From assembly GCA_902570525.1 (NCBI GenBank), contig CACFYN010000003.1:1-64000 (forward strand): a stretch of 64,000 nucleotides of DNA, written 5' to 3'. The stretch is from an uncultured Pelagibacteraceae bacterium (GTDB taxonomy: Bacteria > Pseudomonadota > Alphaproteobacteria > Pelagibacterales > Pelagibacteraceae). Positions within the stretch are counted from its first letter, which is position 1. Each line of letters starts with the position of its first letter. Below, in pieces: positions 47,639 through 56,960 of this stretch. The notes below the pieces were generated by a model that worked only from the letters and a program-made list of their open reading frames with translations, was not told the origin of the DNA and made no database searches. Position numbers and translations under genes: made by a program.

Positions 47639-48202
47639 GTGAATATTATAATCTTTGGTCCACCAGGCGCTGGTAAAGGCACCCAAGCAAAATATTTAGT
47701 AAATAAACTTAATAGCTTTCAAGTATCAACCGGAGATATGCTCCGTGAAGAAATTAAAAAAAACACTACCATTGGTAAAAATATAATTAATAATATGAAC
47801 GAAGGTAAATTTGTAGATGATGAAATTGTTAATAAACTTCTTGAAAATGTAATATTTGATCCCAATAAAATGAATAAGTTGATTTTTGATGGTTATCCAA
47901 GAACAATCAACCAGGCAAAAAATTTAGACAATTTATTAAAGAAATCTAACCAAAAAATCGATTACATTTTTTTTCTTAATGTTAAAAAAGATTCAATAAT
48001 AAAAAGAATAGAAAAAAGAAAAATTTTAGAAAAAAGATCAGATGATGATTCTGAAACTATATTAAAAAGATATGATACCTACATGGATGTAACTAAACCA
48101 GTTTTAGAGTTTTATTCAAAAAAGGAAAATTATCACGAAATTGATGGATCTCTTGAAATTGACAATATTTCACAAAAAATAGCGCAAATATTGAATGTTT
48201 AA
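47639..48202 (+). CDS. adk: adenylate kinase, short form
   Basis: 187 residues with a GTG start at 47639. P-loop FGPPGAGKGT (about 5-14), STGDMLREE near 31, FDGYPRT near 82. The LID is short: EKRSDDDSETILKRYDTY runs straight through without the 27-residue zinc-type insert, as is usual for alphaproteobacterial Adk. It interconverts ATP + AMP and 2 ADP. Coupled to secY. Confidence 0.96.
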   Translation: MNIIIFGPPGAGKGTQAKYLVNKLNSFQVSTGDMLREEIKKNTTIGKNIINNMNEGKFVDDEIVNKLLENVIFDPNKMNKLIFDGYPRTINQAKNLDNLLKKSNQKIDYIFFLNVKKDSIIKRIEKRKILEKRSDDDSETILKRYDTYMDVTKPVLEFYSKKENYHEIDGSLEIDNISQKIAQILNV

Positions 48203-48206
48203 GACA

Positions 48207-48234
48207 TTGACATTAAAACTTCTTCTTATATAAA
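48207..48234 (+). promoter_or_regulatory. promoter of the alpha (rpsM) operon
   Basis: TTGACA (48207-48212), 16-nt spacer, TATAAA (48229-48234), 24 nt before the rpsM ATG. One of the best sigma70-like matches in the window. It lies in the 56-nt gap after adk and gives rpsM-rpsK-rpoA-rplQ their own transcription start. Confidence 0.72.
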
Positions 48235-48258
48235 AGGCTAAAAATTTAATCACAATAT

Positions 48259-48642
48259 ATGGCTCGTATAGCAGGTGTAAACATACCACAGAATAAGATC
48301 GTTCAGGTTGGTCTGACTTACATTCATGGTATTGGTGATAAGTTTTCAAAGCAGATTTGTAAAGATTTAGAGATACCTAAAGCTAAAAGAGTTAACGAAC
48401 TTACAGACGATCAAATTTTAAAAATACGTGAATATATAGATAAAAATTATACAGTCGAAGGTGATTTGCGAAGAGAAAATTCTTTAAGTATAAAAAGACT
48501 AATAGATCTTGCTTGTTACAGAGGATCAAGACACAGAAAAAAACTTCCTGTACGTGGTCAAAGAACTAGATGCAATGCCAGAACAAGAAAAGGTAAAGCA
48601 ATAGCGATCGCAGGTAAAAAATTAACACCTCTTAAAAAATAA
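48259..48642 (+). CDS. rpsM: 30S ribosomal protein S13
   Basis: 127 residues. [22 protein letters not shown]-type start (given in part), HGIG near 24, [21 protein letters not shown] (split near 94-114). S13 contacts tRNA in the P site and the 50S head bridges. Preceded by its own promoter; rpmJ (L36) is not between secY and rpsM. Confidence 0.98.
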   Translation: MARIAGVNIPQNKIVQVGLTYIHGIGDKFSKQICKDLEIPKAKRVNELTDDQILKIREYIDKNYTVEGDLRRENSLSIKRLIDLACYRGSRHRKKLPVRGQRTRCNARTRKGKAIAIAGKKLTPLKK

Positions 48643-48647
48643 TATTT

Positions 48648-49094
48648 ATGAGTAAAGAAAAGCAAGAAAAAAAAGAAATAAAAAAAGAATCAGAAATAAA
48701 GTCTGTTAAAAAAAGTTCATATTCTAAGAAGAAAAAAGCTAAAAAAAATATCACTAATGGTAAAGCATTTGTATTATCTACCTTTAATAATACTATCATA
48801 TCAATTGCTGATACGAGTGGTAATGTAGTTTCATGGTCATCTGCTGGACAAAAAGGATTTAAGGGATCTAGAAAATCAACTCCATATGCTGCGCAGGTAG
48901 CAGCTGATACTGCAGCTGCTAAAGCTCTAGAATATGGAATGAAAACTTTGACGGTAGAAATAAAAGGCCCAGGGTCTGGAAGAGAAACTGCATTAAGAGC
49001 ATTACAAGCTAGAGGTTTTAAAATATTATCTATTAAAGATACCACACCAATGCCACATAATGGAACAAGACCACCAAAAAAAAGGAGAGTATAA
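48648..49094 (+). CDS. rpsK: 30S ribosomal protein S11 with basic N-terminal extension
   Basis: 148 residues. The S11 core begins near residue 35 ([19 protein letters not shown]) and ends [10 protein letters not shown]. The preceding Lys/Glu-rich segment of about 30 residues is longer than in most bacteria. The conserved DTTPMPHNG sequence is intact. rpoA starts on the next base after the stop. Confidence 0.97.
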   Translation: MSKEKQEKKEIKKESEIKSVKKSSYSKKKKAKKNITNGKAFVLSTFNNTIISIADTSGNVVSWSSAGQKGFKGSRKSTPYAAQVAADTAAAKALEYGMKTLTVEIKGPGSGRETALRALQARGFKILSIKDTTPMPHNGTRPPKKRRV

Positions 49095-50123
49095 ATGGAG
49101 ACTGCTGACGTAAATATTAAAAATTGGAAATCATTAATTAAACCACCTAAGTTAGATATTAAGCTAAGTGATGACAAATCTCATGCTAAGATCACTGCTG
49201 AACCACTTGAAAAAGGTTATGGTCTAACATTAGGAAATTCTTTAAGAAGAATTTTGTTGTCCTCAATAAGAGGAGCCGCTGTAACTTCAGTACAAATAGA
49301 CGGTGTATTACACGAGTTTAGCTCAATTAAAGGTGTAAGAGAAGATGTAACAGATATTGTGTTGAATATAAAGTCATTAGCATTAAAAAGTCATTCAGAA
49401 GGAACAAAAAAACTAATATTAGATGCTAAAGGACCTGGTGAAATTAAAGCTTCTAATATTGCACCTGTAACAGATATAGAAATACTAAACCCAGACCTTG
49501 TTATTTGTAATTTAGACGAAAATACAAATTTTCATATGGAGATGAACGTAAATACTGGTAAAGGATATGTTTCTGCAGATTTAAATAAACCAGAAGATCC
49601 TCCATTAGGTCTCATTCCAATAGACTCTTTATATAGCCCAGTAAAAAGAGTTTCATATTCAGTAAGCACAGCTAGAGAAGGAAAAGCTTTAGATTATGAT
49701 AAATTAATAATGGAAGTTGAGACTAATGGTTCAATTTCAGCTGAAGATGCTGTTGCTTATGCAGCAAGAATTTTTCAGGATCAATTAGGAATGTTCGTTA
49801 ATTTCGACGAGCCACAAGAAGTAATTGTCAGAGATAAACCAACTGAACCTGAATTTAATAAAAATTTATTAAGAAAAGTTGATGAATTAGAATTATCAGT
49901 AAGATCGATGAATTGTTTAAAAAATGATAACATTGTTTATATTGGTGATCTTGTCCAAAAATCTGAAGGTGAAATGCTTAGGACTCCAAATTTTGGTAGA
50001 AAATCATTAAATGAAATAAAAGAGGTTTTGACTGGTATGTCATTATACTTAGGTATGGAAATTCCTAATTGGCCCCCAGATAATATAGCTGAATTATCAA
50101 AGAAACTAGAAGAAGCAATATAA
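49095..50123 (+). CDS. rpoA: DNA-directed RNA polymerase subunit alpha
   Basis: 342 residues. N-terminal dimerisation domain ([18 protein letters not shown], about 42-59; [16 protein letters not shown]) and alpha-CTD from about residue 255 ([34 protein letters not shown]) joined by a flexible linker. One-base overlap with rplQ. Confidence 0.99.
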   Translation: METADVNIKNWKSLIKPPKLDIKLSDDKSHAKITAEPLEKGYGLTLGNSLRRILLSSIRGAAVTSVQIDGVLHEFSSIKGVREDVTDIVLNIKSLALKSHSEGTKKLILDAKGPGEIKASNIAPVTDIEILNPDLVICNLDENTNFHMEMNVNTGKGYVSADLNKPEDPPLGLIPIDSLYSPVKRVSYSVSTAREGKALDYDKLIMEVETNGSISAEDAVAYAARIFQDQLGMFVNFDEPQEVIVRDKPTEPEFNKNLLRKVDELELSVRSMNCLKNDNIVYIGDLVQKSEGEMLRTPNFGRKSLNEIKEVLTGMSLYLGMEIPNWPPDNIAELSKKLEEAI

Positions 50124-50572
50124 TGAGACATAAATTTGGCTATAAAAAGCTTAATAGAACTTCTGAACACAGAAAAGCATTAATTAAAAATATGCTAAAT
50201 TCATTAATTAAATATGAACAAATAAAAACAACACTTCCTAAAGCAAAAGTTTTAAAACCAGAAGCGGATAAAATAATTACGTTAGGTAAGAAAGAAAACC
50301 TAAAAAACAAAAAAATACTTATTTCAAAGCTTCAAGATAAAAAATCAGCATCAAAAGTGGTTAAAACTTTATCAAAAAGATATGAGAAAAGAAATGGCGG
50401 CTATACTAGAATTATTAAAGCTGGATTTAGGTATGGTGACAAGGCACCAATAGCAATAATAGAATTTGTAGATAGAAATGTAGAAGCAAAAAAAGTTGAT
50501 AAAAAGAAAGCTGATGCTTTAAAAAATACAGAAAAGCAAAAAAAAGAAGATAAGAAAGTAGCCACAGCCTAA
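50123..50572 (+). CDS. rplQ: 50S ribosomal protein L17
   Basis: 149 residues. [20 protein letters not shown] and [19 protein letters not shown] (about 92-110) define L17. The last 25 or so residues are a Lys/Ala-rich tail beyond the usual core. Last gene of the alpha operon. Confidence 0.97.
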   Translation: MRHKFGYKKLNRTSEHRKALIKNMLNSLIKYEQIKTTLPKAKVLKPEADKIITLGKKENLKNKKILISKLQDKKSASKVVKTLSKRYEKRNGGYTRIIKAGFRYGDKAPIAIIEFVDRNVEAKKVDKKKADALKNTEKQKKEDKKVATA

Positions 50573-50590
50573 TATAGTCTTATCATTTTA

Positions 50591-51496
50591 ATGATAAAAA
50601 TCTTTAAAGTAGATGAACAATTCTCAGATATGAGAATTGATAGATTTATTAAAAAGGCTATTAAAAATATACCACAAGGTTTAATTGAAAAAAATTTAAG
50701 AACTGGAAAAATTAAATTAAACGGAAAAAAAATAAAAAGTTCCCACAGAATTAAAAAAAATGACGTATTAAATTTTTTTAATATGAACTTTCATGCAAAT
50801 GAAAATAAAAAAAAATTATACAAACCATCCAAAAAAATAATTAAGTCAAACGAGAAATTGATTATCGAAAACAACGACGATTTTGTAGTAATAAATAAAG
50901 ATTCAGGTATTTCTGTTCAAGGTGGAACAAAATCAAATAAGAATTTGATAGATATATTTAGAGGAAGTAGTATTTTTGAAAATACAAAACCTTATTCAGT
51001 TCATCGAATAGATAAAGATACTTCCGGAATATTTTTAATTGCAAAAAACAGGAAAACTGCTCAATTATTAACTTCTTTGTTTAGATTAAGAAAAATTCAC
51101 AAAACATATATAGCTATATGTCATGGCTCAATTAATAATAAGAAAGGAATATTAAAAAATATTCTTATTCGTTATGATAATAATAAAAAAATAAGCGAAA
51201 AAGCAGAAACATTATTTAAAGTATTAGACAAAAATACATTTTGTTCTCTTGTAGAAATGAAACCTATTACAGGACGCAAACATCAATTAAGAAAACAAAT
51301 GTTATTACTAGGACATCCTATAGTTGGGGATAGTAAGTACAATCTACAGAATCAAAGTAGTTTAAGTAAAAATAAACACCTAATGCTTCATTCAAATCAA
51401 ATAAAATTTATGATCAATAATGAAAAATATACTTTTAACGCTCCTCTTCCCACATATTTTGAAAAATATCTTAAAATTAAAAGATTAAGATTTTAG
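50591..51496 (+). CDS. rluC: RluA-family 23S rRNA pseudouridine synthase (RluC-like)
   Basis: 301 residues: S4 RNA-binding domain (about 13-60) then the RluA catalytic domain. The motif HRIDKDTSG (138-146) contains catalytic D141. GRKHQLRKQM near 234 is the family C-terminal motif. RluC modifies U955/2504/2580 of 23S rRNA; RluD is the main alternative. Overlaps the convergent lipB by 12 bp. Confidence 0.85.
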   Translation: MIKIFKVDEQFSDMRIDRFIKKAIKNIPQGLIEKNLRTGKIKLNGKKIKSSHRIKKNDVLNFFNMNFHANENKKKLYKPSKKIIKSNEKLIIENNDDFVVINKDSGISVQGGTKSNKNLIDIFRGSSIFENTKPYSVHRIDKDTSGIFLIAKNRKTAQLLTSLFRLRKIHKTYIAICHGSINNKKGILKNILIRYDNNKKISEKAETLFKVLDKNTFCSLVEMKPITGRKHQLRKQMLLLGHPIVGDSKYNLQNQSSLSKNKHLMLHSNQIKFMINNEKYTFNAPLPTYFEKYLKIKRLRF

Positions 51497-52105
51497 ATTT
51501 TTTAAAAAATTTTTAATCAGTGTCTTTTCAAATTTTTCATAATTTTGCTTTTTAATATTTACAAGGTTTGTTACATTTTTATTTTTAATTCCACAGGGAA
51601 TAATTTTTTTATATTTGGTTAAATCATTATCAATATTTATTGCACAGCCATGATAAGCTATCCATCTTCTAACTTTGATACCAATAGCAGCAACCTTTTC
51701 TATCTTTTTATTTCTTTTTACCCAAATTCCTACATTTTTTCTGTCTGCGAAAGATTTTATGTTATATTCTTTTAGAGTATCTATAATTATTTTTTCAATA
51801 ATATTAACAAACTTTCTTATATCTTTTTTTCGTTTAGATAGATTTATTACAAAATAAAAAATCGTTTGTCCTGGTCCATGCCATGTAATCTTTCCTCCAC
51901 GATTTGTTTTTATAACATTTATTTTTTTATCTAATATTTCATTACTTTTGGTTGATATTCCAGCCGTATAAATACTAGGATGGCTTAATATCCATAATAA
52001 CTCTTCCGTTTTTTGAGAATGTAAAGATTTAACCTTTTTTTCAAGATAACGAATAGCTTTATCATAATCTACAGGTTTTTTTGATATTTTGATCTTAATA
52101 CTCAT
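51485..52105 (-). CDS. lipB: lipoyl(octanoyl) transferase LipB
   Basis: 206 residues. It moves octanoate from acyl carrier protein to lipoyl domains of 2-oxoacid dehydrogenases and the glycine cleavage system. RGGKITWHGPGQ (about 69-80) is the substrate loop. Catalytic K144 (AIGIKVRR) and C171 (IPCGI) are present. It stands alone, converging on the pseudouridine synthase gene. Confidence 0.94.
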   Translation of the reverse strand: MSIKIKISKKPVDYDKAIRYLEKKVKSLHSQKTEELLWILSHPSIYTAGISTKSNEILDKKINVIKTNRGGKITWHGPGQTIFYFVINLSKRKKDIRKFVNIIEKIIIDTLKEYNIKSFADRKNVGIWVKRNKKIEKVAAIGIKVRRWIAYHGCAINIDNDLTKYKKIIPCGIKNKNVTNLVNIKKQNYEKFEKTLIKNFLKNLKS

Positions 52106-52166
52106 TAAATATTTGTATTATATAAATTATGCATTATTAAGGCATATAATTTAATTAAATAATTTT

Positions 52167-53546
52167 ATGACTTTAGAAAAAAAAATTAAAGACAAAAAAG
52201 TCAACTTTGAATTCAACAAAGAATATATCAAAGTAGTAACTGAAAAAATTTCAAATAATGACGCTGTTTTTATTACAAACTCATTTAAAGAAATGCACCC
52301 ATCTGATGCTGCTGATATTATTGAACATTTAAGTGATACCGATAGAGAGTCCTTAATAAAATTAAATAATTTTAAACTAGACCCACAAGTATTTGTTGAA
52401 TTGAACGAGTCTATTCAAACAGAGATAATTAAATATCTTTCCAAAGACACAATAGTAGATATTCTTAAAAATTTGGAGTCGGATGATGCTATTAAAATTT
52501 TAGAAAATTTAGAAGAAAAAAATAAAAATGATATTCTAGGATCCTTACCTCCAAAGGACAGATTTGTACTATTAGAAAGCTTAAGTTATCCGGAGGATTC
52601 AGCTGCTAGAATAATGCAGAGAGAATTAACCGCTATACCCAGTAACTGGTCGGTAGGTCAAACCATAGATTATCTGAGAGAAAATAAAGACTTACCTGAG
52701 GAATTTTTAGAGATATTTATTGTTGATAATGAATTTAAACCGATTGGCACTGTCCCATCCTCTAAAGTACTTAGAACACCTAGAGATACAAAAATGATTT
52801 CTATAATGAATGAGTCACAACTTTTAATACCTGTAGATATGGACAGGGAAGAGGTTGGTCATTTATTTGAAAACTATAATTTAAATTCAGCATGTGTGGT
52901 TGACAAAGGTAACAAACTTGTTGGAATGATAACAAGTGATGATGTTTTAACAGTTCTTAAAGAAGAGGCTGAGGAGGATGCATTAAGACTTGCCGGAGTT
53001 GGTGATGAAGAAATAACAGATGGTATTATAAAAAAAACGAAGAGAAGATTTAACTGGCTTTTATTAAATTTATTTACAGCAATAATTGCGTCAGTAGTAA
53101 TAGGTTTTTTTCAGGATGACATTGAAAAAGTGGTGGCGCTAGCTGTTTTGATGCCGATTGTAGCATCTATGGGAGGAAATGCTGGTATGCAAACTTTAGC
53201 TGTAACAATTAGAAGTATTGCAACAAATGAATTAACTAAAAATAATTTTAGTCAGAATGTAATAAAAGAATTTACTATTGGAATTTTAAATGGAATTATT
53301 TTCGCAATAATAAGCGCAATTGTTGTTCATATATGGTTTAATGATCTTACCCTATCTCTTATTATTTCTATATCAATGGTTTTAAATATGATTGTTGCTG
53401 GTCTATTTGGGGTTTTAGTACCAATAACTCTAAAAAAATTTAATATTGATCCGGCTATTGCTTCTAGTGTATTTGTAACAACCATAACTGATGTTATTGG
53501 ATTTTTATCTTTTTTAGGTGTTGGAGCGTTCTTCTTTTATAATTAA
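52167..53546 (+). CDS. mgtE: magnesium transporter MgtE
   Basis: 459 residues. Cytosolic MgtE N domain (about 30-135, SDAADIIEHLSD), two CBS domains (about 150-265, EEFLEIFIVD; ACVVDKGNKLVGMITSDDV) then five TM helices (about 290-455) with the pore motif VALAVLMPIVASMGGNAGMQ (323-342). The N and CBS domains close the channel when internal Mg is high. Overlaps panC by 4 bp at the 3' end. Confidence 0.95.
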   Translation: MTLEKKIKDKKVNFEFNKEYIKVVTEKISNNDAVFITNSFKEMHPSDAADIIEHLSDTDRESLIKLNNFKLDPQVFVELNESIQTEIIKYLSKDTIVDILKNLESDDAIKILENLEEKNKNDILGSLPPKDRFVLLESLSYPEDSAARIMQRELTAIPSNWSVGQTIDYLRENKDLPEEFLEIFIVDNEFKPIGTVPSSKVLRTPRDTKMISIMNESQLLIPVDMDREEVGHLFENYNLNSACVVDKGNKLVGMITSDDVLTVLKEEAEEDALRLAGVGDEEITDGIIKKTKRRFNWLLLNLFTAIIASVVIGFFQDDIEKVVALAVLMPIVASMGGNAGMQTLAVTIRSIATNELTKNNFSQNVIKEFTIGILNGIIFAIISAIVVHIWFNDLTLSLIISISMVLNMIVAGLFGVLVPITLKKFNIDPAIASSVFVTTITDVIGFLSFLGVGAFFFYN

Positions 53547-54352
53547 AAATTATCAATTAGTCTTACATTATCCAAATAATAAGCTATAAAAATTTTAAAA
53601 TTATTTTTATTTATATTTGTTTTTAAATTTTTTTTATTTCGTATTTCTAAATATTCAACACTAGAACAAATTCTAGATATTTTATATCTAATATTTTCAA
53701 TCTCTTTAATTTTAGAAAAATCCCTAAATATTTGATTATGAAATTTTTTAATTATATTTGATATCATTATTCCATTCTTTACATTTTTTTTTGAAAGCAA
53801 ATTATTTCTTGAAGAATAGGCTAATGATTTTTTGAATCTAATTGTTTTGCAAACAACTATTTTAGTTTTAAATTTATTACCTAAATATTTTTTTATTAGA
53901 TATATTTGTTGAAAATCTTTGTTACCTAAAAACATATATTTTGCCTTTATATTCTTTAAAAAAACTGAAATAACACCTAAAACTCCCTCAAAATGACCAG
54001 GTCTATATTTAGAACATAGTATTTTATCTTTGTTGTTAATCTTAATTTTCATCTGTTTTTTTGATTGATAGACATCCTTAATTGATGGAATTAGCAAGTA
54101 ATCAACTTTTAATTTTTTTAAGATTTTAAGATCATTATTTAGGTTTCTGGGATATTTTCTATAATCAGCACTTTTATTAAATTGAGATGGATTTACAAAA
54201 ATACTAACAAGGGTTTTGGAGCATTTTTGTTTAGAGTTTTTAATTAAAGAAATATGTCCTTTATGAAGCGATCCCATTGTTGGCACAAAACCAACATTTG
54301 CCATAATATTAACTTTTTCTTTTAATTTATTAATACTTTTAAAAATTATCAT
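53543..54352 (-). CDS. panC: pantothenate synthetase
   Basis: 269 residues. It joins pantoate and beta-alanine using ATP. VPTMGSLHKGHISLI (about 23-37) holds the HxGH motif, VSIFVNPSQFN follows near 51, and AYSSRNNLLS near 178 is the second nucleotide motif. A very AT-rich gene with Lys/Ile bias. No panB beside it in this window. Confidence 0.93.
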   Translation of the reverse strand: MIIFKSINKLKEKVNIMANVGFVPTMGSLHKGHISLIKNSKQKCSKTLVSIFVNPSQFNKSADYRKYPRNLNNDLKILKKLKVDYLLIPSIKDVYQSKKQMKIKINNKDKILCSKYRPGHFEGVLGVISVFLKNIKAKYMFLGNKDFQQIYLIKKYLGNKFKTKIVVCKTIRFKKSLAYSSRNNLLSKKNVKNGIMISNIIKKFHNQIFRDFSKIKEIENIRYKISRICSSVEYLEIRNKKNLKTNINKNNFKIFIAYYLDNVRLIDNF

Positions 54353-54383
54353 TTATGATAGCCATTAAATATTACAATAAGCA

Positions 54384-55199
54384 ATGATTAAACAAGCTAT
54401 AATACCACTAGCAGGATTAGGTACAAGACTTTTGCCTCTTACGAGTATTTTTGCAAAAGAACTTTTACCAATGAATGGAAAACCAGGTATTCAATATATA
54501 TTAGATGAATGTATAGAGGCTGGGATTAAAGAGGTGGTGTTTATAATTTCAAATAAAAAAAAAATAATAAAAAAATATTTCTATAATGATATTTTTTTTA
54601 GAAAAATAATAAAAAAAAAGAAAGATAAAAGACTAATAGAAGAATATAAAAAAATAAAAAAATATAAAAAAATGATTAAATTTGTATATCAGAATAAACC
54701 ATTGGGTACAGGTGATGCTGTCTTCAAAACAAAAAGTAAGATAAAAAATGATTTTTTTCTAATGTTGTTACCAGATGATCTTATAATCAAAAAAAATTGT
54801 TCTAAAGCTATGATCTCAATTCATAAAAGAAAAAATTGTTCTGTAATGGCAAGTATGAAAGTTAAAAGAAAAACTGTAAATAGATGGGGGATTTATATGA
54901 AAGAAAAAAATATAGATAAAAAAAACTTTTATATTAAAGATGTCGTAGAAAAACCTAATATAAATGATGCTCCATCAAATAACGCTGTAATTGGTAGATA
55001 TATTTTACCAAAAAAAATATTTAAAATTTTAAAAAATCAAAAAAAAGGAAAAGGTGGGGAAATTCATATTACAGACGCTATTAGAACTTTAATTCAACAA
55101 AATAATAAATTTATTGGTCATAATTTTGAAGGAAAATATTTAGACTGCGGAACAATGCATGGATATATTAAATCTTCATTAGAGATTGCTAAGTCATGA
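54384..55199 (+). CDS. galU: UTP-glucose-1-phosphate uridylyltransferase
   Basis: 271 residues. PLAGLGTRLLPLT (about 8-20), AKELLPM with the conserved Lys, and LPDDLII near 132 are GalU motifs. It makes UDP-glucose, used by the following ugd and possibly as donor for the gpgS enzyme at 8347. ATGA overlap with ugd. Confidence 0.94.
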   Translation: MIKQAIIPLAGLGTRLLPLTSIFAKELLPMNGKPGIQYILDECIEAGIKEVVFIISNKKKIIKKYFYNDIFFRKIIKKKKDKRLIEEYKKIKKYKKMIKFVYQNKPLGTGDAVFKTKSKIKNDFFLMLLPDDLIIKKNCSKAMISIHKRKNCSVMASMKVKRKTVNRWGIYMKEKNIDKKNFYIKDVVEKPNINDAPSNNAVIGRYILPKKIFKILKNQKKGKGGEIHITDAIRTLIQQNNKFIGHNFEGKYLDCGTMHGYIKSSLEIAKS

Positions 55200-56494
55200 A
55201 ACTTTGTATGATAGGTACTGGATATGTGGGTCTTGTAAGTGGAGTTTGTTTTGCTGATTTGGGAAACAATGTAATATGTGTTGATAAAGACCAACAAAAA
55301 ATTAATTCTCTTAAAAAAGGTAAAATTCCTATCTACGAGCCAGGTTTAGAGGAATTAGTTTTAAAAAATTATAAAAATAAGAGGCTAGATTTTTCAACAG
55401 ATTTGGAAGTTTCAGTAAAAAAATCTGATATAATTTTTATATGTGTTGGTACACCTACAAAAAAAGGTGGAAGTAGTGCTGACTTAAGCCAAGTTTATAA
55501 TGTTGCAAAACATATCAGTAAATCAATTAATAAATTTAAAATTATTATTACAAAATCAACAGTTCCTGTTACTACTGGTGACGAAATTGAAAAAATTATA
55601 GGAAAAAAAAATAAAAAAAAAAATTTTTCAATAGTTTCAAATCCTGAATTTCTGAGAGAAGGGGAAGCAATTAGAGATTTTATTTATCCTGATAGAGTTG
55701 TAGTCGGTACAAACGAAGTTAGATCAAATAAAATTCTAAAAACACTTTACTCACCATTAATTTCTAAAGGAGCTCAATATCTTAATACCTCAAGAAGAGC
55801 AGCTGAACTAATTAAATATGCCTCAAATGCATTTTTAGCGACGAAAGTAACTTTTATTAATGAGCTTGCCAACTTATGCGAAAAAACAGATATTAATATT
55901 GAGGATATATCAATAGGTATGGGTCTAGATAAACGTATTGGTAGTCGTTTTTTACGAGCAGGGCCAGCATACGGTGGGTCATGTTTTCCAAAAGACACAA
56001 AAGCAATAATCAATACTGCAGAAAGGTTTAAAACAAGTCTCTCAGTTATCAAAAGTGTAATTAAATCTAATGAGAATAGATCAAATCTGTTATTAAATCG
56101 TGTTAAGAATTTATTAAAAAACAGAATTAAGAATAAAAATATTTGTTTCTTAGGTGTTACATTTAAAGCTAATACTGATGATATGAGAGATTCATCAAGT
56201 TTATCAATGATTCCTGAATTAAGTAAAAAAGGTGCAAAAGTTAATTATTATGATCCTACCGGATCTAAAAGCGAATTGAACAAATATAAAAACGTTTCAT
56301 ATAAACAAAATATTAAAGATGCAATAAAAAAATCAGATCTAATAATTATTCACACAGAATGGAATGATTTTAAGTCAATTAATTTTAAAACTTTTATAAA
56401 AGGAAAAAAACCAATTATATTAGATATGAGAAATATTTACTCACCTTCAAAAATGAAACAACAAGGTTTTAAATATTTTGGTATTGGAAGATAA
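55196..56494 (+). CDS. ugd: UDP-glucose 6-dehydrogenase
   Basis: 432 residues. Rossmann motif GTGYVGLVSGVCFADLG (about 7-23), VGTPT near 84, SNPEFLREGEAI near 148 and catalytic C263 in GPAYGGSCFPKDT. It oxidises UDP-glucose to UDP-glucuronate, a precursor of surface glycans. Coupled to galU. Confidence 0.96.
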   Translation: MKLCMIGTGYVGLVSGVCFADLGNNVICVDKDQQKINSLKKGKIPIYEPGLEELVLKNYKNKRLDFSTDLEVSVKKSDIIFICVGTPTKKGGSSADLSQVYNVAKHISKSINKFKIIITKSTVPVTTGDEIEKIIGKKNKKKNFSIVSNPEFLREGEAIRDFIYPDRVVVGTNEVRSNKILKTLYSPLISKGAQYLNTSRRAAELIKYASNAFLATKVTFINELANLCEKTDINIEDISIGMGLDKRIGSRFLRAGPAYGGSCFPKDTKAIINTAERFKTSLSVIKSVIKSNENRSNLLLNRVKNLLKNRIKNKNICFLGVTFKANTDDMRDSSSLSMIPELSKKGAKVNYYDPTGSKSELNKYKNVSYKQNIKDAIKKSDLIIIHTEWNDFKSINFKTFIKGKKPIILDMRNIYSPSKMKQQGFKYFGIGR

Positions 56495-56498
56495 TTAA

Positions 56499-56960
56499 TT
56501 AATTTAATTCAAATATAGCATCGACTTCAACCGCTACACCTAATGGTAAGCTATTTACGCTAACTGCGGCTCTTGTATGCATTCCGGCATCCCCAAATAT
56601 TTTTGATATTGTATCAGATGCACCATTAATTACTTTAGGTTGATCAGTAAATGTATCTGTTGAATTTACAAACCCAGTTAATTTTATACATGTTTTTATT
56701 TTAGATAGATCTCCATTTGTAGCTTTTTTTGACTGTGCAACTATACTCAATGCACATCTTATTGCAGCTTGATAGCCCTCATCTAGATTTAAATCTTTTC
56801 CTAATTTGCCTTTAATAAGTTTACCTTCCGAGTCTATTGAAATTTGTCCTGAAATATAAAGTAACTTTCCCACTACTTTAGTTGCAACATAAGAACCAAC
56901 TGGATCAGCAGCATTAGGTAGTGTTAAATTATTTTTTTTAATATTTTCTTCAAAGTTCAT
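56499..56960 (-). CDS. RidA/YjgF family protein (long form)
   Basis: 153 residues. VGKLLYISGQIS near 30-41 and HTRAAVSVNSLPLGVAVEVD (about 128-147) with the conserved Arg are RidA-family features. The family hydrolyses reactive enamine/imine intermediates. The length matches the approximately 150-residue subgroup rather than the 128-residue RidA core. ATGA overlap with the topA stop. Confidence 0.88.
   Translation of the reverse strand: MNFEENIKKNNLTLPNAADPVGSYVATKVVGKLLYISGQISIDSEGKLIKGKLGKDLNLDEGYQAAIRCALSIVAQSKKATNGDLSKIKTCIKLTGFVNSTDTFTDQPKVINGASDTISKIFGDAGMHTRAAVSVNSLPLGVAVEVDAIFELN

Noticed and set aside
48632-49177. 181-codon minus-strand frame over rpsK
   Set aside because: Shadow of rpsK and the start of rpoA; the sense genes are certain.
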